Assembly (NCBI GenBank): GCA_964635995.1 | Contig: CAZWRA010000016.1 | Span: 1-26,574 of the forward strand | Reading direction: 5' to 3' | Length of the DNA: 26,574 nt | Source of the DNA: JAGQLF01 sp964635995 | Lineage (GTDB): Bacteria; Patescibacteriota; Dojkabacteria; J137 | Part shown: positions 15,471 through 23,481 of the stretch, piece after piece | How positions within the stretch are numbered: position 1 is the first letter of the stretch | How the letters are laid out: each line of letters starts with the position of its first letter | The notes under the pieces: generated by a model | What the model was told of the DNA's origin: nothing | What the model saw: only the letters and a program-made list of their open reading frames with translations | Databases searched by the model: none | Translations under genes and position numbers: made by a program

Positions 15471-15497
15471 AAAAGTCGTTAAATTTCTAAATATTTC

Positions 15498-16082
15498 TTA
15501 TTTATTTGCTTCTACCTTCGCCTCTTCTGCCTCTTTTCTTGTCTTTTTGAAAGGCATCCCAAGTGATTTTAGTAGTTCATATGATCTTTCCTTATCTTTT
15601 GAAGTTGTTACAACTACAACTTGTAAAGATCTGATCTTAGCAAGTTTAGAAGTATCAATTTCAGGGGAAATTGTATGCTCTTTAATACCAAGAGTATAAT
15701 TTCCTTCAGGATCAAAAGATGTATTAGGTACTCCTCTAAAGTCCTTAACTCTAGGTAGTGCAAAGTTAATCAATTTATTCAAAAAGTTCCACATCATGTC
15801 TCCTCGTAAAGTCACCTTAATTCCATTTGGCATTCCTTCCCTTAATTTAAAGTTAGAAATAGCGATTTTAGAATATGTAATAATTGGCTTTTGTCCTGTA
15901 ATCTGAGCAATAGTTTCTGCCATTTCTTCAACCACCGCAGAATTGTTTTTATATTCATTTCCAATACCAGCATTCACTACAATTTTTTCTAATGTAGGTA
16001 CTGCCATATCATTTTCAATACCAAATTTCTTTTTTAATTCTGGAGCTACTTCTTTTTTATATTTTTCTTGTAAAATTGTCAT
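15498..16082 (-). CDS. rplE: Ribosomal protein uL5
   Basis: 194 aa, 5S rRNA-binding protein contacting the P-site tRNA. Motifs are IVVNAGIGNEYKN near the N-terminus, LREGMPNGIKVTLRGDMMW in the middle and FPE-type hTISPEID towards the end. It is slightly longer than the usual 179, with a C-terminal Glu/Ala/Lys tail. It starts one base after rplX, and 106 bases separate it from rpsN. Confidence 0.96.
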   Translation of the reverse strand: MTILQEKYKKEVAPELKKKFGIENDMAVPTLEKIVVNAGIGNEYKNNSAVVEEMAETIAQITGQKPIITYSKIAISNFKLREGMPNGIKVTLRGDMMWNFLNKLINFALPRVKDFRGVPNTSFDPEGNYTLGIKEHTISPEIDTSKLAKIRSLQVVVVTTSKDKERSYELLKSLGMPFKKTRKEAEEAKVEANK

Positions 16083-16083
16083 T

Positions 16084-16425
16084 TTAGTTTAAATCTTTAC
16101 CTGTTTTTTTAGATATTCTTACTTTTTTATTAGTTTTTTCGTCAACTTTATAACCTACTCTTGTAGGTTTTGTTCCATCAACTACCATTACATTAGAAAT
16201 ATCAATTGCCTTTTCAAATTCAATAATTCCTCCAGGAACATTAAATGTTGGATTTGGTTTTTGATTTTTCTTTACGATATTTACACCTTTTACAACAACT
16301 CTTACATTCTTATTAACTCCTTCTTTTGGAAAAGCAACTTGTAAAACTTCTCCTGCTTTACCAGCATCTTTTCCTCTCATAACCATTACTTTATCTCCTT
16401 TTTTAACTTTAGTCTTTAACTTCAT
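16084..16425 (-). CDS. rplX: Ribosomal protein uL24
   Basis: 113 aa, an assembly-initiating large-subunit protein. The KOW motif is KKGDKVMVMRGKDAGKAGEV at the N-terminus, followed by VKGVNIVKKNQKP and VPGGIIEFEKAIDISNVM. Normal length. Gaps to its neighbours are one or two bases. Confidence 0.95.
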   Translation of the reverse strand: MKLKTKVKKGDKVMVMRGKDAGKAGEVLQVAFPKEGVNKNVRVVVKGVNIVKKNQKPNPTFNVPGGIIEFEKAIDISNVMVVDGTKPTRVGYKVDEKTNKKVRISKKTGKDLN

Positions 16426-16427
16426 AT

Positions 16428-16811
16428 TTATAAAACTTCAGGTGCTAATGAAATAACTTTATTAAAACCTCTATCTTTTAATTCTCTAGCTACAGGTCCA
16501 AAAATTCGAGTTCCTTTTGGTTCTTTTGTTTCTTTATTGATTAATGCAGCAGCATTTTCATCAAATCTAATATATGAACCATCTTTTCTTTTGAACTCCT
16601 TAGCAGCTCTTACAATTACAGCATGTACAACATCTCCTTTTTTATAGTTACTATTAGGAATAGCTTTCTTAACACTTGCACTTACAATGTCTCCAATTGA
16701 CCCAAATGCTTGGAAAGATCTTCCTTTTTTATTCCCTAAAACCTGAATAATTTGAAGCTTTTTTACTCCACTATTATCAGCTACTTTTAGTCTTGTTAAT
16801 TTCTGTACCAT
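16428..16811 (-). CDS. rplN: Ribosomal protein uL14
   Basis: 127 aa, interface protein of the large subunit that contacts 16S rRNA. Diagnostic are ADNSGVKKLQIIQVLG, KKGDVVHAVIVRAAKE, RFDENAAALIN and the end GTRIFGPVARELKDRGF. Slightly longer than the usual 122. Two bases from both neighbours. Confidence 0.97.
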   Translation of the reverse strand: MVQKLTRLKVADNSGVKKLQIIQVLGNKKGRSFQAFGSIGDIVSASVKKAIPNSNYKKGDVVHAVIVRAAKEFKRKDGSYIRFDENAAALINKETKEPKGTRIFGPVARELKDRGFNKVISLAPEVL

Positions 16812-16813
16812 TT

Positions 16814-17089
16814 TTATTTTTTCTCAGTTTTTGTAAGTATTTCCCAAGTTTTTCTTCTTGAGATTGGTTTAATTTCTCCGATTTGTACTGAATCTCCTTT
16901 ATTTAATTCACTTTTAGCTGCTTTATTAGCTAAATAAGTCTTATGTTCCTTAATGATTTTCCCGTATTTTGGATGTGGAAACTTTCTCTCTACCTTAACT
17001 TTAACAGTAGTTTCATCAATAACATTCACAACAGTTGCATCCATTATTCTTCTTAATTTTGTTTTAGTTTCTGTTTTCTTAGCTGCCAT
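16814..17089 (-). CDS. rpsQ: Ribosomal protein uS17
   Basis: 91 aa, primary 16S rRNA-binding protein. The OB-fold is seen in VERKFPHPKYGKIIKEHK and KGDSVQIGEIKPISRRKTW. The chosen ATG (17089) lies inside the end of rpmC, a 37-base out-of-frame overlap. ATG at 17044 starts eight bases after the rpmC stop behind AAGAAG and would give 76 aa. The longer start is preferred because its N-terminus (MAAKKTETKTK) looks like those of the neighbouring ribosomal proteins, and the short form would clip the first strand. Confidence 0.92.
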   Translation of the reverse strand: MAAKKTETKTKLRRIMDATVVNVIDETTVKVKVERKFPHPKYGKIIKEHKTYLANKAAKSELNKGDSVQIGEIKPISRRKTWEILTKTEKK

Positions 17090-17277
17090 AATTGTTTGTT
17101 CTCGCTAGTTTTTAATCTTGCAATATATTTTTTAAGTTTTTTTATTTTAGATGTATCATTTTCTTCTCCTGATTTCACCGCTAGAACAACTTTTTGTAAT
17201 TCTAATCGAGCATCCTTAACACTTAAACCTTCGAAACTTGTTTTTTTCTTTTTTGTTGTTTTCTTTGCTTCTGCCAT
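17053..17277 (-). CDS. rpmC: Ribosomal protein uL29
   Basis: 74 aa, a small two-helix protein at the exit-tunnel rim. Recognised by GLSVKDARLELQKVVLAVKS and KKLKKYIARLKT. It carries a Lys-rich N-terminal addition and a C-terminal tail (ENKQLWQLRKQKLKQN) that is longer than usual and is encoded within the start of rpsQ. The start overlaps the rplP stop by one base. Confidence 0.93.
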   Translation of the reverse strand: MAEAKKTTKKKKTSFEGLSVKDARLELQKVVLAVKSGEENDTSKIKKLKKYIARLKTSENKQLWQLRKQKLKQN

Positions 17278-17681
17278 TACTTTTGTACAATTCTAACTTT
17301 TAATGGAAGTTTTTGAGCTGCTAATCTTAATGCTTCTCTTGCAATGTCATCTGTTAAGCCTCCAACTTCAAATACAATTCTTCCAGGTTTAATTACAGCA
17401 ACATAGCCTTCAACATTTCCTTTTCCTCCTCCTCTCTTTACTTCAGAACTGATAGAAGTAAATGGTTTATGAGGAAATACCATTAGCCAAGTTTTTCCCT
17501 TTCTATTTGTATGTCTTACAATTGCTTTTCTAGCAGCTTCAATTTGTTTTCCATCAATCCAACCTCTTTCTAATGCTTGTAGGCCATATTCTCCATACAC
17601 AATAGTATTACCTCTTTGTGCAGTTCCTTTCATCTTTCCTCTAAACTCTTTTTTATATTTTCTTTTCTTTGGTTGTAACAT
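17277..17681 (-). CDS. rplP: Ribosomal protein uL16
   Basis: 134 aa, near-normal length, a late-binding large-subunit protein near the A-site. It has RGKMKGTAQRGNTIVYGEYG at the N-terminus, WIDGKQIEAARKAI, and the diagnostic GKGNVEGYVAVIKPGRIVFE. It lies 14 bases after rpsC and overlaps rpmC by one base. Confidence 0.96.
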   Translation of the reverse strand: MLQPKKRKYKKEFRGKMKGTAQRGNTIVYGEYGLQALERGWIDGKQIEAARKAIVRHTNRKGKTWLMVFPHKPFTSISSEVKRGGGKGNVEGYVAVIKPGRIVFEVGGLTDDIAREALRLAAQKLPLKVRIVQK

Positions 17682-17695
17682 TTCTTAATTCTTAA

Positions 17696-18352
17696 TTAAT
17701 CTATATCGTATCCTAATTTTTCACCTTTATTAATCCAAACTTTAATTCCATGTTTTCCAGCTCCAGGTACTTGCGCTTCAACAAATGCATAGTCAATATT
17801 ATTTCTTAATGTATGTCTAGGAACTACACCTTTTGAGACTTTTTCTACTCTAGCCATCTCTGATCCTTTAATTCTTCCTCCAATCCACACAGCAATTCCT
17901 TTAACATCTCTATTTTCCATTGCAGCATGAACAGCCTTTTCTGCGGCAATCTTAGGATTAATTCTTCTTTCACATTGCATTGCGATTCCTTCTGCTACTA
18001 ATTTAGCAACTGCTTCAGGATTTCTAACTTCAAAAATCTTTGGTTCAACGTCTGTTTTAGCAATTTTCTCAAGATCTTTCTTTAAATCAGCAATAGCTGC
18101 TCCTCCTTTTCCGATAACAACTCCAGGTCTAGCTACATGAATTTCAACTAAAATCTTGTTAATTGATCTCTTAATAATAACCTCAGAAACTCCTGCGCTT
18201 TTTAGATTTGTATTAATAACTTTTCTAAGTTCTTTATCCATTAGAAAAGTATCTGCATAAGCAGATTTATTTGCATACCATCTAGATTTCCAACTCTTAT
18301 TAATTCCGAGTCTAAATCCAGTTGGATGTACTTTGTGCGCACCTCTTGCCAT
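17696..18352 (-). CDS. rpsC: Ribosomal protein uS3
   Basis: 218 aa, mRNA-entry protein of the small subunit. It starts GAHKVHPTGFRLGINKSW, has a KH domain with PGVVIGKGGAAIADL, and a C-terminal domain with NPKIAAEKAVHAAMENRDVK and GRIKGSEMARVEKVSKG. Normal family length. It is 37 bases after rplV, one of the larger gaps in the operon. Confidence 0.97.
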   Translation of the reverse strand: MARGAHKVHPTGFRLGINKSWKSRWYANKSAYADTFLMDKELRKVINTNLKSAGVSEVIIKRSINKILVEIHVARPGVVIGKGGAAIADLKKDLEKIAKTDVEPKIFEVRNPEAVAKLVAEGIAMQCERRINPKIAAEKAVHAAMENRDVKGIAVWIGGRIKGSEMARVEKVSKGVVPRHTLRNNIDYAFVEAQVPGAGKHGIKVWINKGEKLGYDID

Positions 18353-18389
18353 AGTTTATTATTAAGCGTTCAATTATAACAAATAATCT

Positions 18390-18884
18390 TTAAACCTCTA
18401 AGCTACCTCTTTGTTTTCGCAGCTTTTTTAGATGTTTTTTAGCTGTTGCTTTTTTAGTCTCAGCTTTATTCTCTGTTTTTGGTTTAGTTGTTTTTGTCTT
18501 TTTTCCAGTCTCTTCTTTTTCTACAGTCTTAGGTTCTTCATCACTAACTTCAATCACCTCTACAGTAATATTATTAAATTGCTTATTGATAACACTAGCC
18601 ATACCTCTAGACTTTGGTTTTATTCTTCTAAGCTTCATTCCTTGTCCAACCTGAATATTACTAATCTTTAGTCTCTCAGGATTCATATTATAGTTATGAA
18701 TAGCATTAGCTCTTGCACTATTTACAACTTTGTATACATCTGCTGCAGCTTTCTTAGGCATATATTCTAAAATCGCTAAAGCTTCATCAACCATCATTCC
18801 TCTTACAACGTCTGCAGGGATTCTTGCTTTTCTAGCAGATCCTCTTATATTTTTTGCTTTTGCTATTACTTTTATATTACTCAT
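18390..18884 (-). CDS. rplV: Ribosomal protein uL22 with a long lysine-rich tail
   Basis: 164 aa. The first 115 residues are a normal L22 (KNIRGSARKARIPADVVRG, SARANAIHNYNMNPERL, and the tunnel-loop region KLRRIKPKSRGMASVI). About 50 further residues (from EVSDEEPKTVEKEE) are a low-complexity Lys/Thr/Glu tail. Family members are usually about 110 aa. The tail may bind rRNA on the ribosome surface. It is 15 bases after rpsS. Confidence 0.95.
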   Translation of the reverse strand: MSNIKVIAKAKNIRGSARKARIPADVVRGMMVDEALAILEYMPKKAAADVYKVVNSARANAIHNYNMNPERLKISNIQVGQGMKLRRIKPKSRGMASVINKQFNNITVEVIEVSDEEPKTVEKEETGKKTKTTKPKTENKAETKKATAKKHLKKLRKQRGSLEV

Positions 18885-18899
18885 AATTATTTAATAAAA

Positions 18900-19205
18900 T
18901 TATGCTGCTGCGCTACCAGTTGAACCTGTAGCTTTTGTAATCTTTCCTTTCTTACTATGTCCAGTAAATTTTCTAGTTGGAGCAAATTCTCCAAGCTTAT
19001 GACCAACCATAGACTCTGTTACAAATACTTTAATAAAGTATTTCCCATTATGAACTTCAAAATTTAAACCAACCATATCTGGAGTAATTGTTGAACTTCT
19101 ACTCCAAGTCTTAATTGCCTTTCCTTTTCCCTCACTTTTTTGTTTTTTAACCTTTTCTTGTAATTTGAAATCTACAAAAGGTCCTTTCTTTAAACTTCTT
19201 GCCAT
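18900..19205 (-). CDS. rpsS: Ribosomal protein uS19
   Basis: 101 aa, head protein of the small subunit. It begins ARSLKKGPFVDFKL and has the diagnostic HNGKYFIKVFVTESMVGHKL and GEFAPTRKFTGHSKK. Slightly longer than the usual 92, with an Ala/Thr/Gly end. It starts one base after rplB. Confidence 0.97.
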   Translation of the reverse strand: MARSLKKGPFVDFKLQEKVKKQKSEGKGKAIKTWSRSSTITPDMVGLNFEVHNGKYFIKVFVTESMVGHKLGEFAPTRKFTGHSKKGKITKATGSTGSAAA

Positions 19206-19206
19206 T

Positions 19207-20070
19207 TTAAATTATTGTTTTGTAATTCTTAAATTTATTCTTTGAAGGACGTCTTTTAATAATGTATTTACTTGTTGTCTTTCTATTCTTTCTTGTTCTC
19301 TTTCCAATCTTATTTCCCCATCTATCTTTAGCTGGACCTCCAGTTCCGTGTCTTCCAGATTTACCCTGACCTCCTCCGTGAGGGTGTTTGTAAGACATTG
19401 CAACTCCTCGTACTGTTGGTCTAATTCCCTTCTTTCTGCTTTTTCCAGCTTTTCCAAGCTTTACGTTTTTTTGATCTGGATTTGAAACTGTTCCGATTGT
19501 AGCGTATGCATCTTCTTTCACTAATCTATATTCACCACTTGGCATTTTTAATTGAACATATCCTTTATCTCCTCCCATCACTTGAATATTAGTTCCAGCA
19601 GATCTTCCTAATTTAGCACCTGTTCCAGCTATTAATTCAACAGCATGGACAAAAGTACCTTGTGGAATTCTTTTTAAAGGCATTGAATTTCCAGGTTTAA
19701 TTGGAGCCTCATCACTAGACATTACAGTTTCACCAACCTTTATTCCATCTGGAGATAATATATATCTTCTTTCTCCATCAGCATATTTTAATAAAGAGAT
19801 AAATGCTGTTCTATTTGGATCATATTCAATAGTCTCTACTTTTGCAGGAACTCCTTTCTTATCTCTATTAAAATCAATTTGTCTGAATAGCTTTTTATTT
19901 CCAGCAGACTTATGTCTAGTAGTAATTACACCTCTATTATTTTTACCATGGTTTTTCTTAACCTTTTTTACAAGAGGCTTATATGGTTCAACATCAGACA
20001 ATTCTGATTTATCAATCAGTATTGCATGTCTTACTCCTGGGCTTGTTGGTCTGTATTTCTTTAGTGCCAT
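19207..20070 (-). CDS. rplB: Ribosomal protein uL2
   Basis: 287 aa, a core large-subunit protein needed for subunit joining and peptidyl transfer. Motifs are RHKSAGNKKLFRQIDFNRDK, GNSMPLKRIPQGTFVHAVEL and the C-terminal GVAMSYKHPHGGGQGKSGRH, whose His is the conserved one near the catalytic centre. Slightly longer than the usual 275. Its ATG overlaps the rplW stop by one base (TAATG). Confidence 0.97.
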   Translation of the reverse strand: MALKKYRPTSPGVRHAILIDKSELSDVEPYKPLVKKVKKNHGKNNRGVITTRHKSAGNKKLFRQIDFNRDKKGVPAKVETIEYDPNRTAFISLLKYADGERRYILSPDGIKVGETVMSSDEAPIKPGNSMPLKRIPQGTFVHAVELIAGTGAKLGRSAGTNIQVMGGDKGYVQLKMPSGEYRLVKEDAYATIGTVSNPDQKNVKLGKAGKSRKKGIRPTVRGVAMSYKHPHGGGQGKSGRHGTGGPAKDRWGNKIGKRTRKNRKTTSKYIIKRRPSKNKFKNYKTII

Positions 20071-20354
20071 TATGCTTTAAATAAATCGATTTTATCTCCT
20101 TTTTTTAATTTAAATTTCATTATTTTCATATCTCTACTCTTCTTTTCAATTTTTCGAGTCATTCTGTTTGCTCTTCTTTTTCCTAATCTATTAATAACCC
20201 AAGCCTCTTCAACCTTAACACCGTAAACAGCTTCTAATGCTTTAACAGCATCAAACTTGTTTGCTTCCAAAGCAACTTCGAAAGTTACTTTATTATCACT
20301 CTCATATTCTGCTGTTGTTTTTTCTGTTACGATTGGTTTCTTTAAAACTATCAT
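20070..20354 (-). CDS. rplW: Ribosomal protein uL23
   Basis: 94 aa, exit-tunnel protein that docks trigger factor and SRP. It has KKPIVTEKTTAEYE at the N-terminus and EAVYGVKVEEAWVINRLGKR in the middle, as usual for the family. One base after rplD and overlapping rplB by one base. Confidence 0.95.
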   Translation of the reverse strand: MIVLKKPIVTEKTTAEYESDNKVTFEVALEANKFDAVKALEAVYGVKVEEAWVINRLGKRRANRMTRKIEKKSRDMKIMKFKLKKGDKIDLFKA

Positions 20355-20355
20355 G

Positions 20356-20991
20356 TTATTTACTGAATTTATCTTTAATTGTATTAATTACGTTTTCTTC
20401 AACAATTACAGTTCCTCCTGTTAATAGATCATAAACATTCATTTCTGTTGATGGAACTACTCTTGCATTTTTAAGGTTTGAGAATGCATAGTGTACAGTT
20501 TCTTTATTACCATCAGTAATAATTAAAACTTTCTTTGCTTCTTTAGCTACACTATCTTTAACATCACTAGCCTGTTTTGTTAAAGGCTTATCTTCTTTAA
20601 AGCTAATTGCATCAACAATAATTAATGATTTATTCTTTAATACTGAACTTAATGCGCTTTTTAAAGCTGCTTTTCTAAAGTTTTTTGTAATTTTTTTCTT
20701 ATAGTTTCGATCATTTGTTGGACCAAAAATTGTTCCTCCTCCTGTCCATAATGGATTTCTGTTTGAACCTGATCTAGCTCTTCCAGTTCCTTTTTGTCTA
20801 TGAGGTTTCTTTCCTCCTCCTCTAACTTCTGATCTATCTTTTGTATGTGCATTACTCTGTCTTTGGTTAGAAAGGTATGAGTAAACATATTGTGAAAGAA
20901 CACTCTCGTTTATTTCTGTTCCGAAAATTGATTCATCAAGATCAATTTGCTTAATACTTTTTCCTTTTTGATCTAAAACATCAGCCTTCAT
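20356..20991 (-). CDS. rplD: Ribosomal protein uL4
   Basis: 211 aa, tunnel-constriction protein and, in E. coli, the S10 operon repressor. It has the extended-loop signature GGGKKPHRQKGTGRARSGSN through GGTIFGPTNDRNY, and a late LLTGGTVIVEENVI. Normal length. Two bases after rplC and one base before rplW. Confidence 0.96.
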   Translation of the reverse strand: MKADVLDQKGKSIKQIDLDESIFGTEINESVLSQYVYSYLSNQRQSNAHTKDRSEVRGGGKKPHRQKGTGRARSGSNRNPLWTGGGTIFGPTNDRNYKKKITKNFRKAALKSALSSVLKNKSLIIVDAISFKEDKPLTKQASDVKDSVAKEAKKVLIITDGNKETVHYAFSNLKNARVVPSTEMNVYDLLTGGTVIVEENVINTIKDKFSK

Positions 20992-20993
20992 TA

Positions 20994-21611
20994 TTATTTA
21001 GATTCACTTATAATTAGATAAGATCCATTAAACCCTGGAACTGAACCACTTACTGTAATAACTTCATTATCAATATCAACATCTACAATCTTTAATTTCT
21101 TAATTGTTTTTTGTTCATTTCCCATGTGACCAGCCATTTTCTTTCCTTTTACAACTCTTCCTGGAGTAGTTCCTGATCCAATTGATCCAGGAGCTCTTTC
21201 TCTATCTGATTGTCCGTGAGTTCTCTTTCCTCCCTTAAATCCCCATCTCTTAACAACTCCTTGGAAACCTTTTCCTTTAGAAGTTCCAGTTACATCAACA
21301 GTATCTCCTATTTGAAATACATCAGCTTTCAGTTGAGATGCTAGCTCAGGCATGTTCTCAGAATTTTTTAGCTTAAATACCTTCTTAAATTTAGGTACAA
21401 AATTTAAATCTTTATAATTACCTGTGTCAGCAGAATTTGATTGCTTCTGTTTCCCTAAACCTAATTCAATGTGTGTTGTTGCTTCTCCATTCTTTAAGAT
21501 TTTTGAAACAACATTTCCAGAGATATCTATAACAGTAACTGGTGTTAATTCTCCAGTTTCCTTATCGAAAGTCTGAGTCATCCCTATTTTTTTTCCTAAC
21601 AAAACTTTCAT
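20994..21611 (-). CDS. rplC: Ribosomal protein uL3
   Basis: 205 aa, early-assembly large-subunit protein whose loop reaches the peptidyl transferase centre. It begins LLGKKIGMTQTFDKETGE and has GTSKGKGFQGVVKRWGFKGG, then GSIGSGTTPGRVVKGKKMAG, all diagnostic. It starts 31 bases after rpsJ. No Shine-Dalgarno sequence precedes the ATG. Confidence 0.97.
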   Translation of the reverse strand: MKVLLGKKIGMTQTFDKETGELTPVTVIDISGNVVSKILKNGEATTHIELGLGKQKQSNSADTGNYKDLNFVPKFKKVFKLKNSENMPELASQLKADVFQIGDTVDVTGTSKGKGFQGVVKRWGFKGGKRTHGQSDRERAPGSIGSGTTPGRVVKGKKMAGHMGNEQKTIKKLKIVDVDIDNEVITVSGSVPGFNGSYLIISESK

Positions 21612-21642
21612 AATAGTATGAATAATTATCTCTGTGTTTAAA

Positions 21643-21945
21643 TTACTTTATTACAATGTCAACTCCAGCAGGTAATTGCATATGAGTTAACGCATCTATA
21701 GTATTTGGATTAGGATCCAAAATGTCAATCAATCTCGTGTGCTCTGTAATTCCATAATGCTCTTTAGCCTTTGCATCAATATGAGGACTTTTATGTACAG
21801 CGATCTTCCAGCTTTTATTTGGAAGTGGTACAGGACCTCTTATCTTTGCACCAGTATCAATTACAGTTCGACAGATTTGCTCTGTAGCTTTGTCTACTAC
21901 TCTATGATCAAATCCTTTAATTTTTACTCTGATCTTTGTTTGCAT
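21643..21945 (-). CDS. rpsJ: Ribosomal protein uS10
   Basis: 100 aa, small-subunit head protein (NusE in antitermination). It has KIRGPVPLPNKSW, HKSPHIDAKAKEHYGI, RLIDILDP and the end LPAGVDIVIK. First gene of the S10 segment. It lies 69 bases after tuf, with a strong hairpin in the gap. A weak AGGAAA sits immediately before the ATG. Confidence 0.97.
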   Translation of the reverse strand: MQTKIRVKIKGFDHRVVDKATEQICRTVIDTGAKIRGPVPLPNKSWKIAVHKSPHIDAKAKEHYGITEHTRLIDILDPNPNTIDALTHMQLPAGVDIVIK

Positions 21946-21979
21946 TTTCCTAATCGTTAAAGAGCATAAATAAATTAAT

Positions 21980-22006
21980 GAAAAGAGGCCTTTTCGACCT
22001 CTTTTC
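21980..22006 (-). terminator. Hairpin between tuf and rpsJ (attenuator/partial terminator)
   Basis: Stem of 11 pairs on the minus strand, GAAAAGAGGTC / GGCCTCTTTTC with one G-T wobble and a GAAAA loop, followed by ATT. The U-rich arm is inside the stem rather than after it. No promoter is evident between it and rpsJ, so it probably lets part of the transcripts through and keeps tuf mRNA in excess. Confidence 0.6.
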
Positions 22007-22014
22007 TTTTAAGC

Positions 22015-23208
22015 TTAAGCAATTACTTGTGTAACAACTCCAGCTCCTACTGTTCTTCCTCCTTCTCTAATAGCAAATGACATTTGCTCTTCAAGAGCTG
22101 TAGGAGTTACTAACTCTACAGTTACAGTTACATTATCACTAGGCATAACAAGCTGTGATCCTTCGTCTAGAGTCACTGATCCTGTTACATCAGCTGTTTT
22201 AATATAGAACTGTGGTTTATATCCTGATCCAAATCCAGTGTGTCTACCTCCTTCTTCTTTTGAAAGTACATACAATTCAGCCTTGAATTTAGTATGAGGC
22301 TTAATTGATCCTTTCTTAGCTAAAACCTGTCCTCTCTCAATATCTTCTCTCTTAATTCCTCTTAGTAGAAGACCTACATTGTCTCCAGCTTGTCCTTGAG
22401 ATAGAGATTTCTTGAACATTTCAACTCCAGTTACAGTTACATTCTTAACACCTTCCATTAAGCCAACTTGATCTAAATCATCGTTTACTTTTACAATTCC
22501 TCTTTCAATTCTTCCTGTTGCAACTGTTCCTCGTCCTTCAATTGAGAATACATCTTCTACAGGCATTAGGAATGGTTTATCAAGATCTCTTACTGGCTCT
22601 GGAATAGTTTCATCCATTGCTTTTAGTAAGTTTGCGATTCCTTCGTCTCCATCCTTTTCTCCAGTTACTCCATAAAGAGCACTTCCTACTACAAATGGAA
22701 CTTTGTCAGCTTCGTATTTGTATTTTGTAAGGATGTCCTTTACTTCTTCTTTAATTAATTCAATTAGGTCTTCATCCATATCATCTTCGAATCTATTGAT
22801 GAAAACAACAAGATGCTTTACACCAACTTGCTTTGCTAGAAGAACGTGTTCTCTAGTTTGAGGCATTGGTCCGTCAGCAGCTGAAACAACAAGAATTGCT
22901 CCATCCATCTGTGCAGCACCAGTGATCATGTTCTTAATGTAGTCCTTGTGTCCTGGACAGTCAATGTGAGCGTAGTGTCTGTTTGGAGACTCATACTCAA
23001 CATGTGAAGATGCCACAGTTACGATTTTGTTTGAACCTTGTCGTGCGATTCCTCCTTTTGCAATATCTTCATATGATTTTCCAGCATCAGTCCAACCTTG
23101 TCGCCCTGAATAAGCTACAAGAGCTGCTGTTAAAGTAGTTTTACCGTGGTCGATGTGACCTAATGTTCCCACATTTACGTGAGGTTTTGTTCTTTGGAAC
23201 TCTGCCAT
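22015..23208 (-). CDS. tuf: Elongation factor Tu with non-canonical GTPase motifs
   Basis: 397 aa, delivers aminoacyl-tRNA to the ribosome. All three domains are present: Walker A GHIDHGKT (17-24), DCPGH (83-87), G5 GSAL (175-178), then domain 2 (GRGTVATGRIERG) and domain 3 (SIKPHTKFKAELYVLSKEEG through the end QMSFAIREGGRTVGAGVV). Two regions depart from the norm. The G4 motif, normally NKxD, reads NRFE (138-141). Switch I lacks the usual RGITI and reads SNKIVTVASSHVEYE, keeping the Thr (64). The Ala of PGHADY is Lys here (PGHKDY). No frame defect is seen. It heads the ribosomal operon, with tandem promoters upstream and AAGAAG just before the ATG. fusA, rpsG and rpsL are not adjacent. Confidence 0.97.
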   Translation of the reverse strand: MAEFQRTKPHVNVGTLGHIDHGKTTLTAALVAYSGRQGWTDAGKSYEDIAKGGIARQGSNKIVTVASSHVEYESPNRHYAHIDCPGHKDYIKNMITGAAQMDGAILVVSAADGPMPQTREHVLLAKQVGVKHLVVFINRFEDDMDEDLIELIKEEVKDILTKYKYEADKVPFVVGSALYGVTGEKDGDEGIANLLKAMDETIPEPVRDLDKPFLMPVEDVFSIEGRGTVATGRIERGIVKVNDDLDQVGLMEGVKNVTVTGVEMFKKSLSQGQAGDNVGLLLRGIKREDIERGQVLAKKGSIKPHTKFKAELYVLSKEEGGRHTGFGSGYKPQFYIKTADVTGSVTLDEGSQLVMPSDNVTVTVELVTPTALEEQMSFAIREGGRTVGAGVVTQVIA

Positions 23209-23273
23209 CTTCTTGTTGAATAATATTTAATATAATAGTATATAAATTTTCTCTCCAATTTCAGAGTATGGAA

Positions 23274-23302
23274 ATTATACCAGTTAACCCTGTAATTGTG
23301 AA
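23274..23302 (-). promoter_or_regulatory. tuf proximal promoter
   Basis: On the minus strand TTCACA (23297-23302), 17 bases, then TATAAT (23274-23279) with extended TGG. Predicted start near 23267 and a leader of about 59 bases. This is one of the best promoter matches in the window, as expected for the head of the ribosomal operon. Confidence 0.75.
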
Positions 23303-23367
23303 TGTCTATCCGGTAATTTAGTTCATATTTTCCAGAAATAAAGTGCCAGAAAAACGAACACTCGTGG

Positions 23368-23396
23368 ATTATGCCAAGAAGTAGAAAGAAAATCAA
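23368..23396 (-). promoter_or_regulatory. tuf distal promoter
   Basis: On the minus strand TTGATT (23391-23396), 17 bases, then CATAAT (23368-23373) with extended TGG. It is in tandem with the proximal promoter, about 94 bases further upstream. Confidence 0.5.
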
Positions 23397-23481
23397 GACT
23401 TTCTAAAGTATTTTACTACTTATTATTAATTTTTACTTAATACAATAATAATGTATATTAATTTTAAGTGAGATTCAATGA

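Noticed and set aside
23175..23396. Short ORF upstream of tuf
   Set aside because: It overlaps both tuf promoters and the tuf start, and its sequence is compositionally unlike a protein.
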